Of a stretch of 64,000 nucleotides of DNA, positions 39,115 through 48,980 are shown one piece after another (the stretch's first letter is position 1; each line of letters begins with the position of its first letter). Under the pieces are notes generated by a model, which ran no database searches, was not told the DNA's origin, and saw nothing but the letters and a program-made list of their open reading frames with translations. Position numbers and translations under genes: made by a program. Origin of the DNA: Pseudanabaena sp. FACHB-2040 (GTDB lineage: Bacteria; Cyanobacteriota; Cyanobacteriia; Phormidesmidales; Phormidesmidaceae); assembly GCF_014696715.1 (NCBI RefSeq), contig NZ_JACJQO010000012.1, positions 124,001 through 188,000 of the forward strand. The letters are read 5' to 3'.

Positions 39115-40578
39115 GTGAAAGTCGCCGTTGATCGCCAGTCGGCCGAACCCGTTTACCTGCAGCTCCGCAACAGTATTAGCCACCTGATTTGCTCGGGCGG
39201 TCTGCAGCCTGGAGATCGCCTGCCTTCAATTCGGCAGATGGCTGAAGCCGCTAGCGTCAACAAGCTCACGGTGGTAGAAGCCTACAGCGTGCTAGAAGCC
39301 GATGGTTTGATTCAGGCTCGCCAGGGCGCTGGTTTTTTTATTACTCAACCGGCGCAGCGCAGCCCCAAACGGCCTTCGACCTTTGCGCCTGACCAACAGG
39401 TGATTATTCCCTCAGCCGAAAGGGCTTTTTTAGGCACTAGTGCCGACCTGCTGCAGGCAAAAGCCATGCCAGGCGTGATCCAGTTCAGCTCGGGGCTGCC
39501 TTCTGCGACTAACCTGGACGACCTGCAGCGGATCGCCCGTAGGGCTGTCAAAGAGTCAGCAGACAAATTCTTTTGCCTAAACCCGCCTCAGGGAGATCCG
39601 AAGCTGCGATCGCAAATCGCCCAGCTTCTCGTCCAGCTAGGTCTAGCCACCACACCCGAGAACCTGATGATCACCAGCGGCTCCATGCAGGCCCTGTCGC
39701 TGATTACGCAACACCTGATTCAGCCCGGCGACTGGGTTGTGGTCGAGTCGCCCACCTTCTACGGCTACCTGTCTTTGCTGCAGCAGGCCGGAGCCCGCAT
39801 CATCGCCATTCCCATGACCGCCAGTGGCATGAATTTAGAGCTGCTAGAGCAGTATCTAGCCAGCCATCGCCCTCGGCTGATTTACACCATTAGCACCCAA
39901 CACAACCCAACCGGCATCACCACAGATCTAGCCCATCGCCGCCAGCTTTTAGATCTGGCCGAGCAGTATGACTGCCTGATCTTGGAGGACAACGCCTACG
40001 AATGGCTCAGCTATGGCCCCACACCGCCGCCGATTAAAGCTTTAGATCAGTGCGATCGCGTGATCTATGTGGGCACCTTCTCCAAAACGCTGATGCCTGC
40101 CCTACGAGTAGGCTACGCCATCATCACTGGCGACCTCTATCAGCCGCTGGTAGAGCGCAAGCTGCTGCACGACCTGCACGTGTCGATTGTCTCCCAGGCC
40201 ATTATTAGCGAGTACCTCACCTCCGGCCATTACCGCCGCCACCTCAACCTGAGACGAACCAGCAACCAGCAAAACCGAGACATCATGCTAAAAGCGATGG
40301 AAACCCACTTCCCTGAAGAAGTTAGCTGGACAGTGCCCCAGGGCGGCATCTTTCTCTGGACTCAATTGCCTGATGGCATCGATTTAGAGGCGATTTGCCG
40401 ACAGGCCGCTGAGCAAAAAGTGCTGGTAGCGCCTGGGTCTGCCTTTTTTGCCGACAAGCAAGGCTACCCAGCTCTGCGACTGAGCTATTCCCAACCCCTA
40501 GAGGTGATTGAGCGGGGAATCGTCATTTTAGGCCAGGTGTTGAAGCAACAGTTGAGGCACCGCTCCCTCTCTGCCTAA
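39115..40578 (+). CDS. MocR/GntR-family regulator with aminotransferase-like domain
   Basis: Residues 1-75 form a GntR winged helix (PVYLQLRNSISHLICSGGLQPGDRLPS, then ASVNKLTVVEAYSVLEADGLI). Residues 110-480 form a fold-type I PLP-binding aminotransferase domain with the lysine motif TFSKTLMPALRVGY and DNAYEWLSY. Known relatives such as PdxR and GabR sense PLP or PLP-amine adducts; some proteins of this build are true aminotransferases (2-aminoadipate type). The start is a GTG with GAGGTGAT just upstream. Autoregulation through the upstream repeats is likely. Confidence 0.9.
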   Translation: MKVAVDRQSAEPVYLQLRNSISHLICSGGLQPGDRLPSIRQMAEAASVNKLTVVEAYSVLEADGLIQARQGAGFFITQPAQRSPKRPSTFAPDQQVIIPSAERAFLGTSADLLQAKAMPGVIQFSSGLPSATNLDDLQRIARRAVKESADKFFCLNPPQGDPKLRSQIAQLLVQLGLATTPENLMITSGSMQALSLITQHLIQPGDWVVVESPTFYGYLSLLQQAGARIIAIPMTASGMNLELLEQYLASHRPRLIYTISTQHNPTGITTDLAHRRQLLDLAEQYDCLILEDNAYEWLSYGPTPPPIKALDQCDRVIYVGTFSKTLMPALRVGYAIITGDLYQPLVERKLLHDLHVSIVSQAIISEYLTSGHYRRHLNLRRTSNQQNRDIMLKAMETHFPEEVSWTVPQGGIFLWTQLPDGIDLEAICRQAAEQKVLVAPGSAFFADKQGYPALRLSYSQPLEVIERGIVILGQVLKQQLRHRSLSA

Positions 40579-40613
40579 TAATTTCGCTGAGCGGTAAGGG
40601 GTCGAGCAGCTAT

Positions 40614-41597
40614 TCAACTGGAGCGATCATCTCGCCGCAGCTGGTCTAGCTGCTGCTGCAGCTCAGCCAGTTCCTGCTTCAGCTGATTAACTTCTTCAGG
40701 ATTGCTCGACTTACTGGGGGAAGCCTGGGTATGCACAGCGCCCTGAGCTGGAGCGCGACGATAGTTTCCGACCTGGATCTGGCGGTATTCCTCAGAGTTG
40801 GCCCACTGTTTCAGATAGTGCAGCCGCTCTACTGGAAAGGGATGGCTCAAAAGTGCGTTGGGGCCGCCGTTGTAGAGCAGGAATTTATAGACCTGGTTTA
40901 GCCCGTCAGCATCCAGATTTCGGTACTGTTCAGCCTGCCGCTCAAATTCCTCAAAGCTCAGCTCGTGGGCAAAGCGGCGGCTGCCGCCCGATACCTTCAT
41001 CATGGTCTGCATCACCTGCCGCCAGTCGTCCATGACCAGTAGGGCAGCGCGATCGCACGATAGTTCCGCCATTCGCCGCCATTCGTAAAAAGCGTAGACT
41101 AGACCACTGCTGACCACATTGCCCAGCCCAAAAGTTAAATCGCCAATGATTGAAGCGGTATTCATCGCCCACATGGCCATCTGCGTCAGGGTGGTATGGC
41201 CGCACTTGATGTGGCCCAGCTCGTGGGCGATTACGGTTTTGATTTCCTCATCTCCCAGCAAATCTAGCAGCCCTGTATGGACCACCACGCAAGGATTCTC
41301 TTCTCCCAGGGAGTAGCTGTTGACCTCCGGGTTTTGCACCACAAAGAGAGTCGGCTCAGGCCGCAGATCGAGAGTGTGCACGCATTCTCGAAACAGGTGG
41401 TAAATCGTGGAGTACTGGCTCGGCCCTACCTGCACGGCATTGCCTAGTAAATAGACATACTGAGGCCGCTCATAGACCAGCTCAATAAACTTGCGGGCCG
41501 CTAGGTCAAACCCAGGAACGCTGCGCAGCGCCTCTTCGGCCTGGCGATCAAGGGGATGACGAAAGGCATCGCTGGCAATTCCCGGATAGTAAGGCAT
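40614..41597 (-). CDS. M48-family zinc metalloprotease
   Basis: This is a soluble HtpX/Ste24-like peptidase with the zinc motif HELGH (His125 to His129) and the third ligand Glu in RMAELSCDRAAL. The 327 aa protein has a C-terminal coiled coil (about 290-325, NQLKQELAELQQQLDQLRRD) preceded by an Ala/Gln/Ser linker. One weakly hydrophobic stretch follows the active site. The substrate is unknown. It lies next to a MetF-like gene on the same strand. Confidence 0.92.
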   Translation of the reverse strand: MPYYPGIASDAFRHPLDRQAEEALRSVPGFDLAARKFIELVYERPQYVYLLGNAVQVGPSQYSTIYHLFRECVHTLDLRPEPTLFVVQNPEVNSYSLGEENPCVVVHTGLLDLLGDEEIKTVIAHELGHIKCGHTTLTQMAMWAMNTASIIGDLTFGLGNVVSSGLVYAFYEWRRMAELSCDRAALLVMDDWRQVMQTMMKVSGGSRRFAHELSFEEFERQAEQYRNLDADGLNQVYKFLLYNGGPNALLSHPFPVERLHYLKQWANSEEYRQIQVGNYRRAPAQGAVHTQASPSKSSNPEEVNQLKQELAELQQQLDQLRRDDRSS

Positions 41598-41629
41598 GGG
41601 TGAGGGGGCGAGGGGTTGTCTTTTCTAGG

Positions 41630-42622
41630 CTAGACCAAATTTTTAACAGGTTGAATGAGAGGATCAGCATGGTTGCTGCTGCCATTGCGGCTGCTAGGGG
41701 TGACAGCGGCAATGCCTGCTCGATCTAAAATCTGGGGAATCAGGTCTTCTCGGCGCACGGCCATCAGGTGGACGCCTTGGCAGAGCTGCTGGGCTGCCCG
41801 CACTTGCTCGGCGGCGATAGTGATGCCTTCCTGCAGTGGATCGGGGGCGGCGGCGAGGCGATCGATAATGGCTTGGGGAATTTCTACACCAGGCACATTG
41901 CGGTTGATGAAGTTGGCGTTTTTGGCTGATTTCAGTAAAAAGATGCCGGCCAGGACGGGGCGATCGCAACCCGCCGCGACCTTATCCATAAAAGTAGCTA
42001 GCTGATCAAAGTCAGAGATCAGCTGGCTCTGGAAAAACTGGGCTCCGGCTTCTAGCTTGCGCTCAAAGCGGCGCTGCAGGCCAGACAGGCTGCGGCATTG
42101 AGGGTCAACTGCGGCCCCAGCAAAGAGGTCTAGCGCGCCATCGGGCAGGGCCTGATCGCGGCTGTCGGTGCCCTGATTGAGCTGGCCGATCAGCTTCAGC
42201 AGCCGCACCGACTCCAGCTCAAAAACGCTCCGCGACTCAGGATGGTCGCCCGCTTTAACCGGGTCTCCGGTCAGGGCAAGTAGATTGCGAACACCTAAGG
42301 CATGGGCTCCCATGAGGTCGGCCTGTAGGGCAATGGCGTTGCGATCGCGACACGCCATCTGGCAGATCGCCTCAATTCCTTCCTGCTGCAAAATCACGGC
42401 TGATGCTAACGACGACATCCGCAGCACCGCTCGGCTGCCGTCAGTAATGTTGATCGCGTGGACTCGCCCCTTCAGCCGCTTTGCCATCTCCACCATATGC
42501 TGAGGATTGCCCCCCTTAGGCGGCATGACTTCAGCAGTAATTAAAAACTCCCCTGAGCTGGCAGCGCTACGGAAGCGGTAACCTAGGGGCGAAGCAGACA
42601 GGCGATCCGAAAAAACAGACAT
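41630..42622 (-). CDS. Methylenetetrahydrofolate reductase-family protein
   Basis: This flavin-dependent TIM-barrel family reduces 5,10-methylene-THF to methyl-THF for methionine synthesis. The 330 aa protein shows FLITAEVMPPKGGN (the Glu of the active site), HAINITDGSRAVLRMSS, GVRNLLALTGDP and QFFQSQLISDFDQL. Cyanobacteria usually carry this shorter, divergent form, so it may be their MetF or a close relative. Confidence 0.88.
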   Translation of the reverse strand: MSVFSDRLSASPLGYRFRSAASSGEFLITAEVMPPKGGNPQHMVEMAKRLKGRVHAINITDGSRAVLRMSSLASAVILQQEGIEAICQMACRDRNAIALQADLMGAHALGVRNLLALTGDPVKAGDHPESRSVFELESVRLLKLIGQLNQGTDSRDQALPDGALDLFAGAAVDPQCRSLSGLQRRFERKLEAGAQFFQSQLISDFDQLATFMDKVAAGCDRPVLAGIFLLKSAKNANFINRNVPGVEIPQAIIDRLAAAPDPLQEGITIAAEQVRAAQQLCQGVHLMAVRREDLIPQILDRAGIAAVTPSSRNGSSNHADPLIQPVKNLV

Positions 42623-42707
42623 TTATTAAGTGAGAAAAATCAGGTGAGATGGCCAGCAGGCACACAGACCTTTTTGAAAGCCAGTTTTGGTCAGTATATC
42701 GTGCTTG

Positions 42708-43718
42708 CTACAGCGGCTTGGAGTACCCTAGGGCATCTTTGACCTTAGCTAAGGTTTGAAATGCGATCGCACCTGCCCGCTCATTCCCCTGTCTCAATAC
42801 TTTTTCCAGATAGGTGCGATCGTCCATTAGCTCGCTGTAGCGAGTCTGAATCGGTCGCAGCGCCTCCACTGCCGTCTCCGCCAGCAGCGGCTTAAACTGG
42901 CCCCAGCCCATCTCCCGACATTCCTCTGCCACAGCCTGCTTCGATTTGCCTGCCAATAAAGCGTAGAGGCTCAACAAGTTGTGGCACTCGGGCCGCTCTG
43001 GGTTGTCAAACTCTAGGCCCCGCAGCGGATCAGTCTTGGCTCGCTTAAACTTGCGGATAATAGCTTCTGGGGCATCGGTCAAGTCAATCCGGCTTTGGTC
43101 CGACGGATCTGACTTCGACATTTTCTTGGTGCCATCGGTCAGGCTCATCACCCGCGCGCCCACCTCCCGAATCAGCGGCTCAGGGATTTTTAGAATCGGC
43201 GCTTTCTCAGTGCCAAACTGGTGATTCAGCCGGGCCGCAATGTCTCGCGTCAGCTCTAGGTGCTGCTTTTGGTCCTCACCTACAGGCACGCGATCAGGCT
43301 CATACAGCAAGATATCAGCGGCCTGAAGCACCGGGTAATCGAGCAGGCCGATGCTGACATTCTCCCCCTGCTTAATGGCCTTCTCCTTGAACTGGATCAT
43401 CCGCTCTAGCCAGTTGAGGGGCGTGATGCAGTTAAATAGCCAGGCCAATTCTGCATGGGCCGATACATGCGACTGCACAAAAATAGTCGCCTTCTCAGGG
43501 TCAATGCCGCAGGCAATGTAGGTCGCCGCCACCTTGTAGGTGTTTTCGGCTAACTGGGCTGGGTCGTGGGGCACCGTAATAGCGTGCAGATCGGCCATGA
43601 ACAAAAAGGCCTCATATTCCTCCTGCAGCTCCACCCAATTGCGGATGGCCCCCAGGTAATTGCCCAGGTGCAGATTGCCAGTCGGCTGGATGCCGGAGAG
43701 AATGCGCTGCTTGCCCAT
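42708..43718 (-). CDS. trpS: Tryptophanyl-tRNA synthetase
   Basis: This class I synthetase of 336 aa charges tRNA-Trp. The HIGH-equivalent TGNLHLGNYLGA follows the start and the KMSKS motif is present intact (GTKKMSKSDPSDQSRI). ATG at 43718. It is divergent from the next small gene with about 110 bases between their starts. Confidence 0.97.
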   Translation of the reverse strand: MGKQRILSGIQPTGNLHLGNYLGAIRNWVELQEEYEAFLFMADLHAITVPHDPAQLAENTYKVAATYIACGIDPEKATIFVQSHVSAHAELAWLFNCITPLNWLERMIQFKEKAIKQGENVSIGLLDYPVLQAADILLYEPDRVPVGEDQKQHLELTRDIAARLNHQFGTEKAPILKIPEPLIREVGARVMSLTDGTKKMSKSDPSDQSRIDLTDAPEAIIRKFKRAKTDPLRGLEFDNPERPECHNLLSLYALLAGKSKQAVAEECREMGWGQFKPLLAETAVEALRPIQTRYSELMDDRTYLEKVLRQGNERAGAIAFQTLAKVKDALGYSKPL

Positions 43719-43827
43719 GTGAGTGCGTCGGTGTAAAGTTTGTCGAGTATACGTCTCTTGTGAAGATTCTATAAGAACACCGGAAGCTTCAAGCCCCTGT
43801 TTTTCCTACTCTTGTAAAAAATCACCG

Positions 43828-44130
43828 ATGAAAAGCACCCTTTTCCCTACCCTAACCGAATCTCTTCAGGAAGCCATTCAGCTGGCCCAGTCCGTCAACT
43901 CTCACCAGGAAGCCCAAGCCACTTTCGAGCGCCTGCACCAGGAGCTAGAAACCCAGAACCCCCAAGCCGCTGACCTCCTCGCCCTCCTCTGGCGGGAGTA
44001 TCTAGGTTCCCAGCGCTCAGCCACCTTTTGGAAAGAGCTGTGTCAGGTTGAGAAGCACCTGTCAGATCGCCTAAGCGAAAGCCATCTGCAGCTCAAGCAA
44101 AATTACCTTCGCCTAATGCAAGAGCAATAG
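43828..44130 (+). CDS. Conserved hypothetical helical protein
   Basis: The 100 aa, wholly alpha-helical product begins MKSTLFPTLTESLQEAIQLA and ends HLQLKQNYLRLMQEQ. I recall similar proteins in other cyanobacteria but know no function. The ATG at 43828 matches the expected start; a GTG at 43723 would add an unlikely Cys-rich leader. Confidence 0.75.
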   Translation: MKSTLFPTLTESLQEAIQLAQSVNSHQEAQATFERLHQELETQNPQAADLLALLWREYLGSQRSATFWKELCQVEKHLSDRLSESHLQLKQNYLRLMQEQ

Positions 44131-44265
44131 AAGTTGGGTTTAAGGCTTTGGCAACCCCAACAGGCTCTCCAAAATGTTGGGTTTTTACCTTGTTCAACCC
44201 GACCTACAAACTACAAATCTAGATTCTGCATTGTGTGCAACTGGGCGCATGGGTGTGCGCCCCTA
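44131..44265. repeat. Short dispersed palindromic repeats
   Basis: GTTGGGTTT (44133) with CCCAAC near 44155, a second GTTGGGTTT at 44175 with CAACCCGAC, and GGGCGCA (44243) with TGCGCCC (44256) form small hairpins. Both types resemble palindromic repeats scattered in many cyanobacterial genomes. The first may end the upstream transcript. Confidence 0.5.
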
Positions 44266-44517
44266 CCAGACAGACTCTCTTTGACCAGAGTGTAGATCCT
44301 CACTTGGGCCGCCTTCGGCTTATCCGCAGCCTCAAATACAAAAAAGGGCGATTCGACAATCGCCACAGCGAACTAATGCTAACAGAGCAAGATTTACCCG
44401 ATGTTTCAGAAGGTAGGCTCTAGCCTGTGTCTATGCTGCGGCCCGTTGGTGGAGTTGGGAGTGCGATCGCACCTCAGGCTTGGGAGCCGCCCCGAAAGCC
44501 ATATTGCACCCCAGACC

Positions 44518-44907
44518 CTATCCCAGATAAAACGCCGTCAGAAATGCCTCCTGCGGCTTCTGTGGATTCACAAAGACTTCAGTTCGGTCACCCCGGTTTA
44601 GCTTAATCCAGTTGCGCACAATGTAGTTACCGCGTTCGTAGGCCACATCGTTGTACTGGTAGGTGTAGCGCAGCAGCCATTCTCCCTGGGCCGATTTCTT
44701 GCGAGTAATCAGGGCCGTGACAGAGACCCCCTTGCTAAACACATCGCGAATCATGGTTACCCGTCTGAACATCAGAACTGCCGCCACCACAGAGACGGGA
44801 ACTGTAAACACCAGAACACAGAAGATCGCCCCTGTAATCGCAACGCAAAAGAGCGTGCAGCACCAGAAATCAGTAAAAACAACCCTAAAAAAATCAGGTC
44901 GTTTCAT
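44518..44907 (-). CDS. Small membrane protein, DUF3592-like
   Basis: The 129 aa product has two or three hydrophobic segments in its first half (about 12-45). A C-terminal soluble beta domain contains VTALITRKKSAQGEWLLRYTYQYND and GDRTEVFVNPQKPQEAFL, a pattern seen in DUF3592-type proteins. Function unknown. It is flanked by non-coding DNA and probably stands alone. Confidence 0.72.
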   Translation of the reverse strand: MKRPDFFRVVFTDFWCCTLFCVAITGAIFCVLVFTVPVSVVAAVLMFRRVTMIRDVFSKGVSVTALITRKKSAQGEWLLRYTYQYNDVAYERGNYIVRNWIKLNRGDRTEVFVNPQKPQEAFLTAFYLG

Positions 44908-45102
44908 AGAGCTAACCTAAAGTCGCAAAATCAACACTCTAGGATTGCCCAAAAATGACCCAAAAACAAACAGGCTTCACCCTAAATTTTTCAATGGTTA
45001 AGCCTGAGTATTAAATTTTCGACCCGAAGCAAGACAGACGACACCCTCAATGCCCTATCCCTGCAAGGTAACCTGGAGAATAGATGACCTACGCGCCTAC
45101 CC

Positions 45103-46461
45103 ATGCAAACGTCAGACAAGCCGCTCAAACTAGATACCAGCCTGGCCACTAATAGCGATGGGTTTGACCCCCACGATCCACCCAATCCAGACCTGATCGA
45201 TGCCTGTGTCCACTGCGGCTTTTGTTTGACCACCTGTCCCAGCTACCGGGTCATTGGCAAAGAAAACGACTCCCCTCGGGGCCGCATTTACCTGATGGAT
45301 GCCATTAATAAAGGGGAAGCGCCTCTGTCCCCGGCTTCCGTTCAGCACTTTGACTCCTGCCTGGGCTGCCTTGCTTGCACCACCGCTTGCCCCTCAGGCG
45401 TGCAGTACGACAAGCTGATTGCCGCCGTGCGCCCTCAAATCCAGCGCAACCACTCCCGCAGTCTGCCCCAAAGGCTAGTGCGAAGTCTGATCTTCTCCCT
45501 CTTTCCCTACCCCGACCGGCTGCGGCTGTTGCTTACCCCGCTGGGCCTGTACCAAAAGCTGGGGCTCTCCCGGCTGGTGCAGGGGACTGGGCTGCTGCGA
45601 CTGGTTTCTCCCAATCTGGCCGCGATGGAGTCTCTGCTGCCTCCGGTCACCCTGCAGTGCTTTCAAGACAATCTACCCGAGCAAGTTCCGGCTCAGGGGC
45701 AGCAGCGGTTCCGGGTTGGGATGCTGCTGGGCTGTGTGCAGCGCGTCTTTTTCTCAGGTGTGAATGAGGCCACCGCCCGCGTGCTCTCAGCCAATGGTTG
45801 TGAAGTTATCATTCCCAAAGAACAGGGCTGCTGCTCGGCCTTACCGGCCCATCAAGGCGAAGAAGCTCAGGCTCAGGCTCTTGCCCGCCACATGATTGAG
45901 GTGTTTGAACAGGCCCAGGTCGATTACGTAATTATCAATGCCGCGGGCTGCGGCCATACCCTGAAGGAATACGGGCACATTCTGAAGGATGATCCGGCTT
46001 ATCGGGAACGAGCCAAAGCCTTCTCTGCTAAGGTGCGGGACGTGCAGGAGTTTCTAGTCGAGGTCGGGCTTACTGCTACACTGCACCCCCTGACTGAAGA
46101 ACCGCTCACCTTGGTCTATCAAGATGCCTGTCACCTACTCCACGGCCAGAAAATTAGCCAGCAGCCCCGCCAGATCCTCAAGCAAATTCCCGGCGTTCAG
46201 CTGCGAGAACCGATGGACGCGGCTCTGTGCTGCGGCAGTGCTGGGGTCTACAATATGCTCCAGCCCCAAGTTGCTGAAGAACTAGGCCAAATGAAGGTCA
46301 ATAACCTGCTTAATACAGGAGCGGTTCTGATCGCTTCGTCTAATCCAGGCTGCTCGCTTCAGATTCAAAAGCATCTAGAGCAACAGAATAAGGCTATGCC
46401 GCTCATGCATCCCATACAGCTGCTAGATAAGTCCATCCGAGGGGAGCAGCTAGCGCTTTAG
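45103..46461 (+). CDS. glcF: Glycolate oxidase iron-sulfur subunit-like protein (GlcF)
   Basis: The 452 aa protein has two N-terminal 4Fe-4S motifs (CVHCGFCLTTCP and CLGCLACTTACP) and two CCG domains (GCCSALPAHQGEE and CCGSAGVYNMLQP). GlcF passes electrons from the GlcD flavoprotein during glycolate oxidation in photorespiration. No glcD or glcE is adjacent, so the partner is elsewhere. A lactate-utilisation-type electron carrier is an alternative reading. Confidence 0.9.
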   Translation: MQTSDKPLKLDTSLATNSDGFDPHDPPNPDLIDACVHCGFCLTTCPSYRVIGKENDSPRGRIYLMDAINKGEAPLSPASVQHFDSCLGCLACTTACPSGVQYDKLIAAVRPQIQRNHSRSLPQRLVRSLIFSLFPYPDRLRLLLTPLGLYQKLGLSRLVQGTGLLRLVSPNLAAMESLLPPVTLQCFQDNLPEQVPAQGQQRFRVGMLLGCVQRVFFSGVNEATARVLSANGCEVIIPKEQGCCSALPAHQGEEAQAQALARHMIEVFEQAQVDYVIINAAGCGHTLKEYGHILKDDPAYRERAKAFSAKVRDVQEFLVEVGLTATLHPLTEEPLTLVYQDACHLLHGQKISQQPRQILKQIPGVQLREPMDAALCCGSAGVYNMLQPQVAEELGQMKVNNLLNTGAVLIASSNPGCSLQIQKHLEQQNKAMPLMHPIQLLDKSIRGEQLAL

Positions 46462-46657
46462 CTTGCCCGCATAGGTCACGGTCGTTAGGACGCAGCTACA
46501 GCTGTGTACAACACTTCTTTGAATTGTGAATTGTACTGGCCCCTTAAATCCCGTTTTCTTGATGCCCGAAAGGCTTTATTCTAAGGAACTTCAACCTTCC
46601 TTCAGAATTAGAGGCTAGGGGATAAAAACCACTGTAATGACCGTGACCACAGCAACC

Positions 46658-47872
46658 CTACTTCTCAGCTACCAGCGATTCTTGGGAAAACTCACTAGCA
46701 ACCTGTGCCCTGTCGGGTGCCAGTATAGTACTGACTGTGCTGGCGTCAGAATCGGGGGAATCTTGATTGGCTTGCCGCACTGACCGCACCGATCGTACTG
46801 ACAGCAATACTTCTTTAATGACGACTGCAGTGGGTACGGCGACAACCACACCTAGCAGCCCGCCAACTCTTGCTCCAGTCAAGATGGCGATGAAAACCCA
46901 GAATGGGTTGAGCCCGGTCACGCTGCCTAAGACGCGGGGGGCCACCCCGTTTTCTACCAGCTGCTGAACAATGACGGCAGCGATTACTACCTGTACGGCA
47001 ATACTGATGTCTCGCAGGGCCACTAGAAAAGTTACGAGAGCAATGCCGACGGTTCCACCAAAGGGCACTAAGGCAATTAGGCCAATCGTGAGGCCAAACA
47101 GCAGGCCAAAGGGAACCTTTAAGATCAGGAAAATAGCGGTCAGGGACAGGCCCATGCAGGTTGCAACAATGAGCTGGCCCAAAAAGTAGTTTCGGAAGCT
47201 GCGGCTGAGGGTTTTGGAAAAGGGAATCTGCAGACGGGTGGGCAGCCAGCCGACCAGGCTCTCCCAAACTTCATCTCCGTGCTGCAGCAGGTAAAAGGTC
47301 AAGATGATGGTCAGCAGTACGTCAAACAGCTTGCCCGCTGTGAAAACAGCGACTCCCAACGTCAGGTTGAGCGCTTCTCCCGCCAGGTTTTGAATCTGGA
47401 TTTTAAGCCGGTCGTTGGCCTGAGAAATGACGACATCTAAATTAAAGGGCAAGCCCAGCTGATCGATCCGGCTGTCTAGCATGAGGAGCTGGTTTTTGCC
47501 GGAGTCAAACCATTCCGGTAGTCGGGCTACTAGCTGCTGAGCCTGGGTAATCACCAGCGGCAGCACGGTCACTCCAAGGGTGAGAAACGCAAACAGCGCT
47601 ACCAGAGAAACTAAAATAGCGGCCTGTCCCCGCTTGAGCCCGGCTCTTTCTAGCCAGCTCATGGGATAGTTCAGCAGGAAGGCTAACAGGGCAGCGACCA
47701 ACAGCGTCACTAAGATGGATCGAAAGTAGCTGAAGATGGTCGAAACTGCCCACACGTTGAGTAGCACCAGGGGGGCTGCCAAAGCCACCATGAGAAATTT
47801 TGACAAGGAGCTGAGGCTTTCCCACCAGAGGGTAAGCCTGTTTTTTGATGTCGCTTCTCCGGCTTGTGTCAT
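46658..47872 (-). CDS. AI-2E/PerM-family membrane transporter
   Basis: The protein has about 404 aa and eight predicted membrane segments, a central amphipathic region (about 110-190) and the conserved GLTIGLIALVPFGGTVGI block. Family members export autoinducer-like molecules or act as Na+/H+ antiporters; the substrate here is unknown. The ATG at 47872 is preferred; an upstream TTG at 47884 is the longer option. Confidence 0.9.
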   Translation of the reverse strand: MTQAGEATSKNRLTLWWESLSSLSKFLMVALAAPLVLLNVWAVSTIFSYFRSILVTLLVAALLAFLLNYPMSWLERAGLKRGQAAILVSLVALFAFLTLGVTVLPLVITQAQQLVARLPEWFDSGKNQLLMLDSRIDQLGLPFNLDVVISQANDRLKIQIQNLAGEALNLTLGVAVFTAGKLFDVLLTIILTFYLLQHGDEVWESLVGWLPTRLQIPFSKTLSRSFRNYFLGQLIVATCMGLSLTAIFLILKVPFGLLFGLTIGLIALVPFGGTVGIALVTFLVALRDISIAVQVVIAAVIVQQLVENGVAPRVLGSVTGLNPFWVFIAILTGARVGGLLGVVVAVPTAVVIKEVLLSVRSVRSVRQANQDSPDSDASTVSTILAPDRAQVASEFSQESLVAEK

Positions 47873-48120
47873 GGAATTGAGCAATTTTTAAGACTACCTC
47901 TCCGGCTCTCGCTGGCGCTGCTTCTCATTGTGGCGTAAGTTCAGGGAACCGGTAGGGGCACACCCGCGAGCTGCTTTCTCTAAAAATGATGGGTCAGGCT
48001 TTTCTCAACAATGGTCGCTCTACTGCGTCGTATCGCTCTCATCCAAGCTAACTTGCCTCCGATCTGGTTTCATGTTCCCAGAGAAAGAAAAAACCTTCAA
48101 GTCAGGATTGGCAGGGAGCT

Positions 48121-48699
48121 TTATCTCTCTGTAGCTATTTGAAATTCCTGCAATTGCTCAATCAGGTGATCGAAGAAGGGAGCTTGCTGGATTGCCTGCT
48201 GAGGAGACAGCCGCACTAGGCTATGACGCTTAAGCGCTACCAAAGCTGCCACCATTGCATCAAGGGGTACCTCTAGCCGGTAGTAGAGCTGGCGCAGTCG
48301 GGCAAGACCATGAGCGTTGGTGTAGGGGCTCTGACCGATGACTATGCCATAGGTAATGCAGCGGAGAAAGTGCCACAGATCTCGCCAACATGCGATCGCA
48401 CGTGCTTCAGGATATAGCCCACCGCCGGGTTCAGTGATGTCGGGAAAGTGGGCCAGCAAATCTGTGCGTGCTGCATTCACAATGTCGTCTGCCTGCTCTC
48501 GGAGGACGTTTAAGGCTTCGGCCAAAGCTAAGTCTTGCTGAAGGCGTGCCAGGGGCAGCAGGTCTGTCTGTTCCAGAAATCGGCCTTCTCGATCGGCTTG
48601 ATAGAGGACAGCCTGCATATCCAGAGGCGCTAGTTCGATATCAACTAACTGGGTGCGAACTTCAAATTCGTGGTCGGCCACAGTTGCTTTATTCGCCAT
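48121..48699 (-). CDS. Orphan phycobiliprotein-like protein
   Basis: The 192 aa protein has a globin-like phycobiliprotein fold (PF00502 type) by eye. VLYQADREGRFLE matches the start of helix A in CpcB, and ARAIACWRDLWHFLRCITYG matches the bilin-binding helix, keeping the Cys-x-Arg-Asp pattern at Cys104-Asp107. An extra N-terminal stretch of about 25 residues precedes the fold. It is not CpcA/B nor clearly an allophycocyanin subunit. It is divergent from a CpcS/CpeS-like lyase gene. Confidence 0.8.
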   Translation of the reverse strand: MANKATVADHEFEVRTQLVDIELAPLDMQAVLYQADREGRFLEQTDLLPLARLQQDLALAEALNVLREQADDIVNAARTDLLAHFPDITEPGGGLYPEARAIACWRDLWHFLRCITYGIVIGQSPYTNAHGLARLRQLYYRLEVPLDAMVAALVALKRHSLVRLSPQQAIQQAPFFDHLIEQLQEFQIATER

Positions 48700-48920
48700 A
48701 CTGCTAAGGCTCCTGGCTTTGACGACCTAAGGGCAGGAATATACATCTGACCCTCATCTCAAATCATAACCGGAGACAGATTGCAGCTCGAAATTAAGTA
48801 TAATTACTTAGCCTTTGCTTCTGAGCTTTTGAGAATTTCCTTCCTACGGCTAACCCCTTAACCCTTTCGGGTTATTGCGATCTACGGGCGTCTCTACTAG
48901 GATTAAGAAAATTAACAAAA

Positions 48921-48933
48921 TCCCTAGTAGGGA
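48921..48933. promoter_or_regulatory. Perfect palindrome TCCCTAGTAGGGA upstream of the lyase-like gene
   Basis: A perfect 6+1+6 dyad directly precedes a possible -35 (TTGACT, 48934-48939), about 48 bases before the start codon. CTACTAGGATT (48894-48904) and AATCCCTAGTAG (48919-48930) form a second, wider dyad. It is probably an operator. Confidence 0.5.
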
Positions 48934-48980
48934 TTGACTTTTGGGAAACTTTAATCTCTACCTAAGGTTGGGACTGAGCT

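Noticed and set aside
44235-44601. Two plus-strand frames of 62 and 66 codons upstream of glcF
   Set aside because: They run through palindromic repeats and the end of the opposite-strand membrane-protein gene; no start signal.
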